In this document: piece by piece, positions 1-8,102 of the stretch
How positions within the stretch are numbered: the first letter of the stretch is position 1
How the letters are laid out: every line of letters begins with the position of its first letter
Origin: Phycisphaerales bacterium
GTDB taxonomy: Bacteria; Planctomycetota; Phycisphaerae; Phycisphaerales; SM1A02
NCBI GenBank assembly: GCA_009692045.1
Contig: SIAA01000016.1
Location: 1 to 40,803, forward strand
Reading direction: 5' to 3'
Length of the DNA stretch: 40,803 nucleotides
Translations under genes and position numbers: made by a program
The notes under the pieces: model-generated
What the model was told of the DNA's origin: nothing
Database searches by the model: none
What the model saw: the letters and a program-made list of their open reading frames with translations, nothing else

Positions 1-1462
1 CTGCCTTACTGCCTGAGCGAGCGGACTTCGTGAGCGCAAGTGCGCTCGGCGGCGGGCGCATGCACCAGCACTGCACGCTCGTTCCATCACTCGACTTGAT
101 CCAACGCGATACTGGTACGGCGAGCTCGAGTCCACCAAGAAGCGCATCATTGAAGTGCGTCAGCCGCGAGACAGGGAACTCCATGCCCTCAATGCGAGCC
201 ACATGAATCTCAGGTAGTTCCGTGGGTGTTGCCCGCAGCAGTGCCAGCACGCTGCCGTTTCTGCTCACGCCACCCAGCCAGTGCTCAGCCGCGCCGAAGC
301 TGTGGAAGGCGACGGCACTCGGCAGCGCTCTCTTCGAAGCGCCCTTGCCAGGATTGGCCTTCGGGCTGGCATCGATAGACGCGATGTGGCCTTCACCGTG
401 CCAGCCGATTCGCGCCAGAAGGGATTGACCATCCGGCATCCACAAGAATGACGCGCCGAAGGAGGGCTCAGCGCTGTCACTGAGAGACGCCGCCATCAGA
501 CAATAGTCCGTCCCAGAGGTCAGGCAGCGAGTTGCTGCTGAGCGCAGGTCATGAACCCACAGCGACAAGTTGTCCGTGGAGTAGAGGCCATCGCGACCGA
601 GGCGGCCCGCGTAGGCGACGCGACTTCCGTCTGGTGAGAAACGCACCGAGGTCTTGGGACCGATCGGGAGGCCGCGTAGCGCGCGAACCGACGCTGGCGA
701 CCCTATGGCTGCAGTTACATCAAGGAGCACGATCTCATCCCGCCACGAGTCGAGCAGGGCACGGGGATGGCGGTTGGTAGAGATGGCCAGCGTTGTTCCA
801 TTGGGCGAGAAGTCGAATGAGAAAGTGCCCAGCGTGTCTTGGGCGTAGACCTCGCGGTCGCGCCCTGTTGCAAGATCGAACACGCGCAGGCGGAATCGAT
901 CAGGGCCGAATACGCCATCGCCATCGAGCCGGTACCACGGATCCGCGACCACGAGGGCGGGCGTGCTCGCGCCAGACTTGGCGCGATCGGCAGCGGCCGC
1001 CTTGGTGCGGTTGTATCCCGTGGCTCGAAAGGAATAGGCAATCATGCGGCCATCGGGCGAGACGCTGATGGCACCGATGGTTCCTTCGGGGAGATTCGTC
1101 AGTGGGCGTACTTTTGCCAGTCGCTTAGAGCTTGCCATGACGAGTTGAGTGGGATTCTTCTTGTGGGCGCGAGCGAACACGATGGCATTGCGACCGGGCA
1201 GGAATCGCGGCATCGAGTCCTTGGGGCCGGAGGTAACCGCAGTTGGGGAGCCCATGCGCTTGGACGCGCCCCGGGCTGTGTCGCGCTGCTGCGAAGTGTC
1301 AGCAGGAACGGGGACAATCCAGATGGATGTCTCATAGGCATTGCGCGCACCGACAGTCTTGCGCACAAAGGCGATGTGCGTCCCCTCGGGTGACATCTGG
1401 GCATCACCGAGCCAGTTGAACTTGAGCAGGTCATCGGCGGTTATCAAACGTTGGCGTGGCAT
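1..1462 (-). CDS. S9 family (prolyl oligopeptidase-type) serine peptidase, N-terminal part, cut by left edge
   Basis: The reading frame is open from an ATG at 1462 down to position 2 without a stop, giving 487 visible codons; the gene continues beyond the window. The first residues (MPRQRLITADDLLKF, then a segment reading QMSPEGTHIAFVRK) match the usual opening of S9 peptidases of the acylaminoacyl-peptidase/dipeptidyl-peptidase type. Several WD40/TolB-like blades follow, with motifs such as SPDGRMIAY, SPNGTTLAI and SPDGSRVAY, which fits the beta-propeller that gates substrate access. Near the cut end the motif SSDGTSVQCW followed by a proline pair matches the linker into the alpha/beta-hydrolase domain, so the catalytic Ser-Asp-His domain should lie just outside. 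No signal peptide is visible, so a cytoplasmic peptidase is likely. It is divergent from the arginase-family gene. Exact substrate unknown. Confidence 0.85.
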   Translation of the reverse strand, partial: MPRQRLITADDLLKFNWLGDAQMSPEGTHIAFVRKTVGARNAYETSIWIVPVPADTSQQRDTARGASKRMGSPTAVTSGPKDSMPRFLPGRNAIVFARAHKKNPTQLVMASSKRLAKVRPLTNLPEGTIGAISVSPDGRMIAYSFRATGYNRTKAAAADRAKSGASTPALVVADPWYRLDGDGVFGPDRFRLRVFDLATGRDREVYAQDTLGTFSFDFSPNGTTLAISTNRHPRALLDSWRDEIVLLDVTAAIGSPASVRALRGLPIGPKTSVRFSPDGSRVAYAGRLGRDGLYSTDNLSLWVHDLRSAATRCLTSGTDYCLMAASLSDSAEPSFGASFLWMPDGQSLLARIGWHGEGHIASIDASPKANPGKGASKRALPSAVAFHSFGAAEHWLGGVSRNGSVLALLRATPTELPEIHVARIEGMEFPVSRLTHFNDALLGGLELAVPVSRWIKSSDGTSVQCWCMRPPPSALALTKSARSGSKA

Positions 1463-1537
1463 ATCTGGAGACTATCGCGGCGGAATAGTCCCCTGAATCG
1501 CGTTGCAGTGGTTGGGTTCATGAGACATTCTCTCGCG

Positions 1538-2722
1538 ATGAACTTCGATGGTGTGGTAAACGAGGCTGATCTGGCCATCTCTCTGTGGCGAGTTCGTACT
1601 CCATTACCATTGCCGGGCGCAATGGATCAGCCAATCTCTAATCGTGAAGTCGAGTCGCTCCTGGTGAGGCGCGCGGGTGAGGTGCGCATCGGGGAGCGGA
1701 TTGGTGATTGGAGCAGGGGCACGCCTGCGCCAGAGGGAGCGCAGTTCGCACTCTTGGGGATCGCCGAGGATCTTGGTGTCGCCGCCAACTTCGGCCGTAG
1801 AGGGGCAGCGGGGTTATGGCGCGCGGCTCTGGAACGATTCGTGAACTTGCCGATATCGTGGGAGATGACCGGTGAGGAGTTTGTGATCGCGGGATCGGTT
1901 GAGTGCCAGGACCTGATGGAGGAGTCCACTGGCTGTGAAGCGAGAATAAATAATGGAGGTGAGCTCGGGCGCGGTGCTGCACTGGCCGCCTTGCGGGCAT
2001 TGGTGGCGACGCTGGATGAAAGGGTCGCGGCAGCGATCGAGGCCATAGTGCGGGCTGGGTTGGTCCCGATTGTCATTGGCGGTGGGCACAACAATGCCTT
2101 GGGGATTCTGCGCGGAGCGGAGCGAGCACTGCGAAAGGGAGGAGCAACAAACGCCCTGAGTTGCATAAACATTGATGCGCATGCCGATCTGCGCGATCTC
2201 GAGGGTCGGCACAGCGGTAACTCGTTCACCGCGGCTATCGCCGAGGGCATCCTCGGACGCTACGCCGTGCTGGGATTGAATGAGTGCGGCACCAACGCGG
2301 CTATAGAGACCCGTCTCGCCTCACCCGATTGTCGAGCGTGGACCCTCGAGTCGCTGCTGCGCGGGGATTTGACGATTGAAACAATGGTGACAGAAGCGGT
2401 GGCACACGCCCGCTCTGAGGCCATCACGCTGGAGATTGACCTCGATTGTGTGGAGGGGATGCCAGCGAGTGCAGTTGCCGCCAGCGGGCTTACCGGCTCG
2501 CAACTCCGCACCATCGTGATGAAAATCTGTGGCAGCTGCGCGCCGATCAGTCTGCACATCTGCGAAGGAGTTCCCAGCACAACGCCATCAGGGCAGCAGG
2601 TGGGTCGCTTGACGGCCGAACTCATCTGCGATTTTGCGATCGCCCAACTGCGTCGTCGCGAATCGCGCGATCCGCCCGGCCAATCCTCGGGTATTGATCA
2701 TGGCCGGATGGGAGTCAACTGA
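1538..2722 (+). CDS. Arginase-family ureohydrolase, formimidoylglutamase-like
   Basis: About 394 residues from the ATG at 1538. The frame stays open upstream to 1451, but that would overlap the divergent peptidase start at 1462, so a later start is preferred; 1520 is an alternative. Binuclear-manganese motifs of the arginase/agmatinase/formimidoylglutamase fold are visible: GGGHNN with His near residue 184, DAHAD near 213-217 and the EIDLD block with Asp near 301 and 303. The stretch EGRHSGNSF after DAHAD resembles formimidoylglutamase-like arginase-family proteins more than true arginases. The likely reaction is hydrolysis of an amidine or guanidino group, perhaps formiminoglutamate to glutamate and formamide in histidine breakdown, but no other hut gene is in the window. 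The ROK kinase starts 2 bp after its stop, so the two are probably co-transcribed. Confidence 0.75.
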   Translation: MNFDGVVNEADLAISLWRVRTPLPLPGAMDQPISNREVESLLVRRAGEVRIGERIGDWSRGTPAPEGAQFALLGIAEDLGVAANFGRRGAAGLWRAALERFVNLPISWEMTGEEFVIAGSVECQDLMEESTGCEARINNGGELGRGAALAALRALVATLDERVAAAIEAIVRAGLVPIVIGGGHNNALGILRGAERALRKGGATNALSCINIDAHADLRDLEGRHSGNSFTAAIAEGILGRYAVLGLNECGTNAAIETRLASPDCRAWTLESLLRGDLTIETMVTEAVAHARSEAITLEIDLDCVEGMPASAVAASGLTGSQLRTIVMKICGSCAPISLHICEGVPSTTPSGQQVGRLTAELICDFAIAQLRRRESRDPPGQSSGIDHGRMGVN

Positions 2723-2724
2723 GG

Positions 2725-3651
2725 ATGGCAGCTGGTCATCGCATCGGAGTCGACCTCGGTGGCACCAAGATCGAAGCTGTTTCGTTGGATGCTGATGGTC
2801 GCGAGGGTCCGCGCGTGCGCGTTCCTACCCCCGGTGGCGACTATCGGGGCACGGTTGCCGCAGTGGTTGATGCCGTCCGGCGCGCTGCTTGCGAAGGAGG
2901 ATGCGGGCAGCTCTCCAACTGCCGGATCGGCCTGGGCCATCCCGGGTCCGTCTCTCCAAGAACTCATCTGCACCGCAATGCCAACTCGCTCTGTCTGAAT
3001 GGGCAGTCGCTGCAACAAGACATCGAGCGGGCGGTGGGACAGCCGATCCGCATGGCAAATGATGCCAATTGCTTCGCGCTGAGTGAGGCGACTGATGGCG
3101 CGGCCGTGGGCGCACGCATGGTGTTCGGAGTCATCATCGGCACCGGAGTCGGCGGTGGAGTTGTGGTTGACGGAACTGTCGTCGCCGGGCACAACGGTAT
3201 CAGCGGTGAGTGGGGGCACTCGCCCCAACCGGGTGTTAGCGATAGTGCGCGTGCGGCGGCCGTCTGCTACTGCGGCCAGCTCGGATGCGTCGAAATGTTT
3301 TGTTCGGGCGGCGCGATTTGTCGAGATCATGGCATCGGCGTCAGCAGCGAGTCGCTGCCGCGAATCGCGGCACTAGCGGAACTCGGTGATCCCCCCTGTG
3401 CCGCGACAATCGATCGGTTTCTAGATCGATTTGCCGCGGCACTCGCTGTGGTAGTGAACATCCTTGATCCCGATGCCGTGGTACTTGGTGGCGGGGTCAG
3501 CAATCTCACCGGGCTCTACACGCCAGCGTTTTCGGCGCGCGTGGGCTCGCGAACCTTCGCCGATGGTTTCACCACCCCCATCCTCCGGGCCAAACATGGC
3601 GATTCCAGCGGAGTCCGTGGCGCGGCGGCCCTGTGGCGTGCGGGGGAGTGA
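2725..3651 (+). CDS. ROK-family sugar kinase
   Basis: 308 residues. The N-terminal phosphate-binding motif DLGGTK (residues 10-15), the proposed catalytic aspartate in NDAN (Asp113), the glycine-rich IIGTGVGGG segment (about 137-145), and the zinc site made of EWGH (His165) with CYCGQLGC (Cys181, 183, 188) and Glu190 are all present. This is the standard architecture of ROK fructokinase/glucokinase/N-acetylglucosamine kinases that phosphorylate a free sugar with ATP. There is no N-terminal helix-turn-helix, so it is a kinase and not a ROK repressor. Sugar specificity cannot be read from the sequence. It follows the arginase-family gene by 2 bp. Confidence 0.9.
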   Translation: MAAGHRIGVDLGGTKIEAVSLDADGREGPRVRVPTPGGDYRGTVAAVVDAVRRAACEGGCGQLSNCRIGLGHPGSVSPRTHLHRNANSLCLNGQSLQQDIERAVGQPIRMANDANCFALSEATDGAAVGARMVFGVIIGTGVGGGVVVDGTVVAGHNGISGEWGHSPQPGVSDSARAAAVCYCGQLGCVEMFCSGGAICRDHGIGVSSESLPRIAALAELGDPPCAATIDRFLDRFAAALAVVVNILDPDAVVLGGGVSNLTGLYTPAFSARVGSRTFADGFTTPILRAKHGDSSGVRGAAALWRAGE

Positions 3652-3693
3652 CGGCAGATGTAGACGCAGAGGCACACACTCGGTCGATGTGAC

Positions 3694-4965
3694 TCAAGCC
3701 CGAGCGCTACTGGACAATCTGTTGGGGCTCACCATTTCGGATTCGATTACCCGTTTCTCTCCGCACATTTCCTGAGCGAGCAGCACACCAGAGATCGGAC
3801 CAAGGGTCATTCCCATCATGGCATGTCCGGTGTTGAGCCAGAGCCCCTTAACCGCGTGCACCCGGCCTACGACTGGCATGCCATCGCTGGTGCAGGGCCG
3901 AAAACCTGACCACTCCTCCACCGCCTTTGCCTGCTCCAGACCGTGGAGATGAGTGCGCGCTACATCCATCAGATGCGCCATCCTTGCCGCTATGGGCGGA
4001 CGACCGGGGGGTGTGATCTCCAGCGTCCCCGCCAACCGAATCTGCTCACCCATGGGAGTGACCACTACTTTGGAGTTGCTCAAGATTGCGGCAGTCCACG
4101 GGGGATTCACCATGCCCTCGACCTGCAGGTGATAGCCGCGCGCCGCCTGCATGGGGAGTGCAATGCCGACTGCTTGCGCGATGGCTCCGCTCCAGAATCC
4201 TGCGGCCAGAACGACCTCGCTTGCTTCGACGACTTCGCCACTGGCGAGTCGAACGCCACTGATGCGCCCCGACTCTTCCTCTGCGCGCACGAGTCCGATC
4301 ACCTCGGCATCGGTTCGTAGCAGAGCCCCCCGCCGAACCGTGGCGCGGGCAAACTGAACCATGAAGTCTCGGGGATGGATGGTGGCGCTGTCAGTCCAGT
4401 GGACCGCGCCCACGATGTGATCGCGGAAGGCCGGGGCGCGGCGGCGCAACTCATTCCCGCTGAGCACCTCATGCCGGTAACCGAAGCGCTCCACGAGTCG
4501 CGCCTCCTCGGTTCCCTGCTGAAGCGCACGATCGGTGTCGCACACATCGAGCCACCCGGCGCGCCGATAGGAGCAGGCGATTGACTCGGCATCTATGTAG
4601 GCCTCCATGCGCGCGAGGGTGAGAAACCCGATGCGGCAGAGAGGTTCCATGCAGCGCTGGAACCAGTCGGAGTTGCACTTGCGGTGAAAGTTCCAGAGCC
4701 AACGGACTAGTTCAGGCGAAAGTGATGGTCTGATGATCAGCGGGCTCGTGCGGGAGAGGAGCCACTTCAGACCCTGCCATGAAACGCCGGGCGCCGTCAG
4801 GGGCGGATGTCCGATTGAGAGCAGGCCGGCATTGCCGCAGCTGGCACTGTCAGAGACCGGCGTTCGGTCAAGAATCGTCACTCTGCGGCCGCGCGCCAGC
4901 AGTTCGTAGGCCGTGCATAGTCCGACAATTCCTGCTCCGACAATCACCACAGGCGCCTTGGACAT
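3694..4965 (-). CDS. FAD-dependent D-amino-acid dehydrogenase-like oxidoreductase (DAO family)
   Basis: 423 residues from the ATG at 4965. The frame remains open further upstream to 5271, but that part lies across the divergent Gfo/Idh/MocA gene and has no family resemblance, while the dinucleotide-binding motif begins right after the chosen start: VVIVGAGIVGL, residues 6-16. The segment GNAGLLSIG followed by APGVSWQGLKW matches the DadA active-site and substrate-entry region, and the C-terminal GHAMMGMTLGP resembles the second FAD contact of DadA proteins. The expected role is oxidative deamination of D-amino acids to keto acids with electrons passed to a quinone or carrier; related DAO-family enzymes act on glycine, sarcosine or hydroxyproline, so the substrate is open. 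The start is 42 bp from the divergent dehydrogenase start, suggesting a shared control region. Confidence 0.85.
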   Translation of the reverse strand: MSKAPVVIVGAGIVGLCTAYELLARGRRVTILDRTPVSDSASCGNAGLLSIGHPPLTAPGVSWQGLKWLLSRTSPLIIRPSLSPELVRWLWNFHRKCNSDWFQRCMEPLCRIGFLTLARMEAYIDAESIACSYRRAGWLDVCDTDRALQQGTEEARLVERFGYRHEVLSGNELRRRAPAFRDHIVGAVHWTDSATIHPRDFMVQFARATVRRGALLRTDAEVIGLVRAEEESGRISGVRLASGEVVEASEVVLAAGFWSGAIAQAVGIALPMQAARGYHLQVEGMVNPPWTAAILSNSKVVVTPMGEQIRLAGTLEITPPGRPPIAARMAHLMDVARTHLHGLEQAKAVEEWSGFRPCTSDGMPVVGRVHAVKGLWLNTGHAMMGMTLGPISGVLLAQEMCGEKRVIESEMVSPNRLSSSARA

Positions 4966-5007
4966 GGAACCGATATGGTACGAATCTGCAAACCCAAGGG
5001 AGGCATC

Positions 5008-6078
5008 ATGGCAATCGGTATGGGAATCATCGGCGCAGGTGCAATCGGCAACATTCATGCCGATGCGGCTATTCGCGCCGGGCTTCGTGTTGTCGGTGCC
5101 TGGGATGTTCGCCCCGAGCGGGGCTCGGCACTGGCCACCAGAGTGGGCGGCAAACCCGCCGCCAGCATTGACGAGCTGCTCGCGATGCCGGAGGTGGATG
5201 CGGTGGCGATCGCGGTCCCCAACGACATGCACTGCGAGTGCGCCTGCCGGGCGCTGGCCGCCCGGAAGCATGTGCTGTTGGAGAAGCCGATGGCACTCGA
5301 CACCGCACAGTGCGATCTAGTTCTAGGGGCGCACCGCGCTTCGGGTTGCGTGCTCCAGATCGGTTTCGTTTGCCGCGGTACGCCCGCCGCGCTCGCGGTG
5401 AAAAAGTTCATCGATGCCGGGCGATTCGGAAACATCCATCACATCAAGGCTGCGATCTACCGCCGCCGAGGAATCCCCGGCCTCGGAGGCTGGTTCACTC
5501 AGAAGAAACACGCGGGCGGAGGATCACTCATCGACCTAGGCGTTCATGTGCTCGATCTTGCCCTTCACCTCGCCGGGCACCCGCGGGTGCGGCGAGCAAG
5601 CGGTGCAGTCTGGAGTGTGTTTGGCAGTCCCATAGATCAGTATCGCTTCACGGAAATGTGGGCGGGGCCGCCGAAGTTGGATGGAGTGTTTGATGTGGAG
5701 GACGGCGCGACGGCGCTGCTGCGCTGTGATGGAGGCCTCACTATCGAGCTGAATGCCACCTGGGCCGCCAACATTCCCGACAATGCTCTGCGAGATGGCA
5801 TTTGTGTTTGGGGAGAGAAGGCGGGTGCTCACTTCGAGGTGTTTGGCAAGTCCGCTTCGATCGCGACAGAGGAGGAGGGAGTGCTGGTGGACATTGCACC
5901 CAAGTTCAACGCCGATGATCCGATTCGTCAGGCATGGGATACCCAGTACGCGCAGTTCATTGCCGCCGTCTCGCGGGGGGAAGCCGAGCATGCAACGGGT
6001 CAATCCGGACGCGACCTGCAGGCAGCGATTGACGCGATCTATCGTTCCGAGCGTGAGAACCAAGAGGTTGCGGTCTAG
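5008..6078 (+). CDS. Gfo/Idh/MocA-family NAD(P)-dependent oxidoreductase
   Basis: 356 residues. The start at 5008 is chosen because it is preceded by a good ribosome binding site (AAGGGAGG at 4996-5003) and because the Rossmann motif IIGAGAIGNIHA begins at residue 7. The conserved EKP motif (residues 92-94) that contacts the nicotinamide is present, as is the C-terminal domain signature GGGSLIDLGVHVLDLAL, whose Asp and His are the usual catalytic pair of myo-inositol dehydrogenase-like enzymes. The family oxidises or reduces sugars, inositols and related polyols, or acts in sugar-amine pathways. Substrate unknown. No Tat or Sec signal is present, in contrast to many planctomycete members, so it should be cytoplasmic. 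Confidence 0.9.
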   Translation: MAIGMGIIGAGAIGNIHADAAIRAGLRVVGAWDVRPERGSALATRVGGKPAASIDELLAMPEVDAVAIAVPNDMHCECACRALAARKHVLLEKPMALDTAQCDLVLGAHRASGCVLQIGFVCRGTPAALAVKKFIDAGRFGNIHHIKAAIYRRRGIPGLGGWFTQKKHAGGGSLIDLGVHVLDLALHLAGHPRVRRASGAVWSVFGSPIDQYRFTEMWAGPPKLDGVFDVEDGATALLRCDGGLTIELNATWAANIPDNALRDGICVWGEKAGAHFEVFGKSASIATEEEGVLVDIAPKFNADDPIRQAWDTQYAQFIAAVSRGEAEHATGQSGRDLQAAIDAIYRSERENQEVAV

Positions 6079-6111
6079 GTTCGACGATCCACCATCAGAT
6101 ACCCTCTACCT

Positions 6112-6957
6112 ATGACAGCATCGATCATCGATGGGAAGGTACTAGGCGCACGCGTGCGAGCCGAGGTTGCCGCGCGAGTGCGCAGTTGTGGGCGCGCTGT
6201 GCGCTTGGACGCAGTCTTGGTGGGCAATGATCGAAGCGCTGAGTTGTACGCGGCTAGTCAGGAGCGCACCTGCGCCGAGGCCGGGATTGCTTATCAGCTC
6301 CATCGGCTGGATGCCGACTCGGGGTATGAGGAGATTGCCGGGCGCGTTCTGCTTCTGAACTCGCAGGAAAGTGTGCGGGCGATCATGATTCACCTGCCCC
6401 TGCCAGCGGGTGTTGACGCGGAGCGCGTGCAGTCTCTGATCGATCCCGACAAGGATGTTGAGGGGGTGAACCCCGCCAATATTGGCAATGTCGTCTACGG
6501 CAGACGGAGCCTCGTGCCCTGCACGGCACTCGCTGTTCTGGAGATGATTGAGTCCACTTCGGTAACGCTGCGTGGGGCGCGCTGCGTGATTGCTGGCGCT
6601 AGCAACATTGTTGGCAAGCCGGTCGCGGTACTGCTCATGCGAGCGGAAGCAACGGTGGTCAGTACCAACAAGTTCACGCCCGATTTAGGCTGCTTGACGC
6701 GGACGGCCGATGTGCTCATCAGCGCTGCTGGAGTCGCTGGACTCATCAAGGCTGAAATGGTGAAGCCCGGTGCAGTTGTCATCGATGTGGGCATCAACCG
6801 CATCAAGAGCGAGACCGGCAAAGTGATAACAGTGGGCGATGTTGCTGCCGCGGAGGTGAGCCAAGTTGCAGGGGCTCTCTCTCCGGTCCCGGGTGGTGTG
6901 GGCCCAATGACCGTTGCCATGCTGCTTCGGAATGTGACCGACGCCGCTCTGCGATGA
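6112..6957 (+). CDS. folD: FolD-type methylenetetrahydrofolate dehydrogenase with altered catalytic residues
   Basis: 281 residues, normal length. The fold and cofactor motifs are clear: VLVGND (36-41), KDVEG (114-118), VPCTALAV (136-143), the nucleotide-binding GASNIVGKP (162-170, same form as E. coli FolD), and the C-terminal PVPGGVGPMTVAM. The normal protein interconverts 5,10-methylene-, 5,10-methenyl- and 10-formyl-tetrahydrofolate. Three of four residues known to matter for catalysis are changed. In the YxxxK motif Tyr46 is kept, but the lysine (human Lys56) is Gln50. The glutamine of VQLPL (human Gln100) is His94. The second Asp of KDVDG (human Asp125) is Glu117. Loss of the lysine is expected to remove the cyclohydrolase step, so this may be a dehydrogenase-only enzyme (inference). 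No obvious ribosome binding site precedes the ATG. Convergent with purC, which uses 10-formyl-THF products. Confidence 0.9.
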   Translation: MTASIIDGKVLGARVRAEVAARVRSCGRAVRLDAVLVGNDRSAELYAASQERTCAEAGIAYQLHRLDADSGYEEIAGRVLLLNSQESVRAIMIHLPLPAGVDAERVQSLIDPDKDVEGVNPANIGNVVYGRRSLVPCTALAVLEMIESTSVTLRGARCVIAGASNIVGKPVAVLLMRAEATVVSTNKFTPDLGCLTRTADVLISAAGVAGLIKAEMVKPGAVVIDVGINRIKSETGKVITVGDVAAAEVSQVAGALSPVPGGVGPMTVAMLLRNVTDAALR

Positions 6958-7036
6958 GGACTTGTGACCTCGCCGCCGACCAGAGATTGCGGATAGGGCG
7001 CACTCGGCGCAGCAGGCACCTGTCAGACCGGCGCTG

Positions 7037-7996
7037 CTAACTGGGGAACAAGAGGCGAGCGCATTCGGAGTATCGATCGCGAGTTGCGGCAACGATGCTG
7101 GGAGGGATCGCCGGCCCTGGGGGTGACTTTGCCCACTTGCCCTGCGCCACCAGCCCGAGCAGGTAGTTGCGCAGAAACTGCTTGTCGAAACTGGGCTGAT
7201 CCCGCCCTGGCTCGTATCCCTCTAGCGGCCAATAGCGGCTCGAGTCGGGCGTGAGGACCTCATCGATCAGCAGCAACTCATCGGTCACTTCGCCCCGGCT
7301 GTCCAGAGCGAAACCAAACTCGAACTTGGTGTCGGCGAGAATCACGCCGCGTTTCAGAGCGTATTTTGCAGCGAGTCCATAGATGTTGAGAGTGATGGTG
7401 CGCAGCCGTTCCATCAGTGGCGTGCTGGTCAACTCGCAGGCATGCTCGAAAGAAATGTTTTCGTCGTGACCGACATCAGCCTTGGTGGATGGGGTGAATA
7501 TCGGTTCCTCGAGACGATCGCATTGCACGAGTCCTGGCCGCAAGCGGACGCCGCACACGCTGGCCGACTGGCGATACTCGTTCCAACCGCTGCCGGCGAG
7601 GTATCCCCGCGCCACGCATTCAATGGGGATCACCTTGGCGGCGCGGCAGACCATCACCCGACCTTCCAGCGATGCGCGCAGACTTTCGGGGGCGTAGGGG
7701 ATCTCCGGAACTTGATCGCTTATCAGGTGATCCTGGGCTACCTGATGAGTTCGCAGGTAGTCGAACCAGCCCATACTGATCGCAGTCAGCAGGCAGCCCT
7801 TGCCGGCAACGGGAGTGGGCATTACCACATCGAAAGCGCTGATGCGGTCTGTCGCCACAATTAGCAGTTGCTGGCCCGATCCCGTGTCAGGCAGCTGGTA
7901 GACATCGCGAACTTTGCCTCGCCTGCGCCCAGCGAATGGCAGCACTGTTTCAAAGACTGCTCTCTCAGCGGGGGCGCGAAGAACAAGGCGGCTCAT
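7037..7996 (-). CDS. purC: Phosphoribosylaminoimidazole-succinocarboxamide synthase (SAICAR synthetase)
   Basis: 319 residues, the longer form of the family (many bacterial PurC are about 240; the yeast-like form is about 300). It ligates aspartate to CAIR with ATP to give SAICAR in purine biosynthesis. Signatures seen: GKVRDVYQL near residue 27, DRISAFDVVMPTPVAGKG, the SAICAR signature around ECVARGYLAGSGW, EPIFTPSTKADVGHDENIS, and ILADTKFEFGF with the following IDEVLTPDSSRYW. The ATG at 7996 is the only start that keeps the family N-terminus. Its 3' end faces folD with 79 bp between the stops and no convincing terminator hairpin with a T-run there. Confidence 0.96.
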   Translation of the reverse strand: MSRLVLRAPAERAVFETVLPFAGRRRGKVRDVYQLPDTGSGQQLLIVATDRISAFDVVMPTPVAGKGCLLTAISMGWFDYLRTHQVAQDHLISDQVPEIPYAPESLRASLEGRVMVCRAAKVIPIECVARGYLAGSGWNEYRQSASVCGVRLRPGLVQCDRLEEPIFTPSTKADVGHDENISFEHACELTSTPLMERLRTITLNIYGLAAKYALKRGVILADTKFEFGFALDSRGEVTDELLLIDEVLTPDSSRYWPLEGYEPGRDQPSFDKQFLRNYLLGLVAQGKWAKSPPGPAIPPSIVAATRDRYSECARLLFPS

Positions 7997-8102
7997 CGCC
8001 GTGAGTGTACGGGGAAGGGGACGACTCCACGAATCGGATTGGCGGAGTGGTTACACTCACAATGCGCACGCTCTCCTCAATAAAGACGGCGCAAGGATGC
8101 CC

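Noticed and set aside
1-1462. Possible broken gene with several short overlapping frames
   Set aside because: The correct frame is fully open from 1462 to the edge and codes for propeller blades of an S9 peptidase; the short frames are shadows.
1627-2250. 207-codon open frame, leftward
   Set aside because: Antisense to the arginase-family gene with its conserved metal motifs; composition is typical of a shadow frame.
2698-3330. 210-codon open frame, leftward
   Set aside because: Antisense to the ROK kinase, whose motifs are complete.
6958-7036. Rho-independent terminator between folD and purC
   Set aside because: Only weak GC-rich pairing is visible and no T-run follows on either strand; the same was true of the other convergent ends examined.
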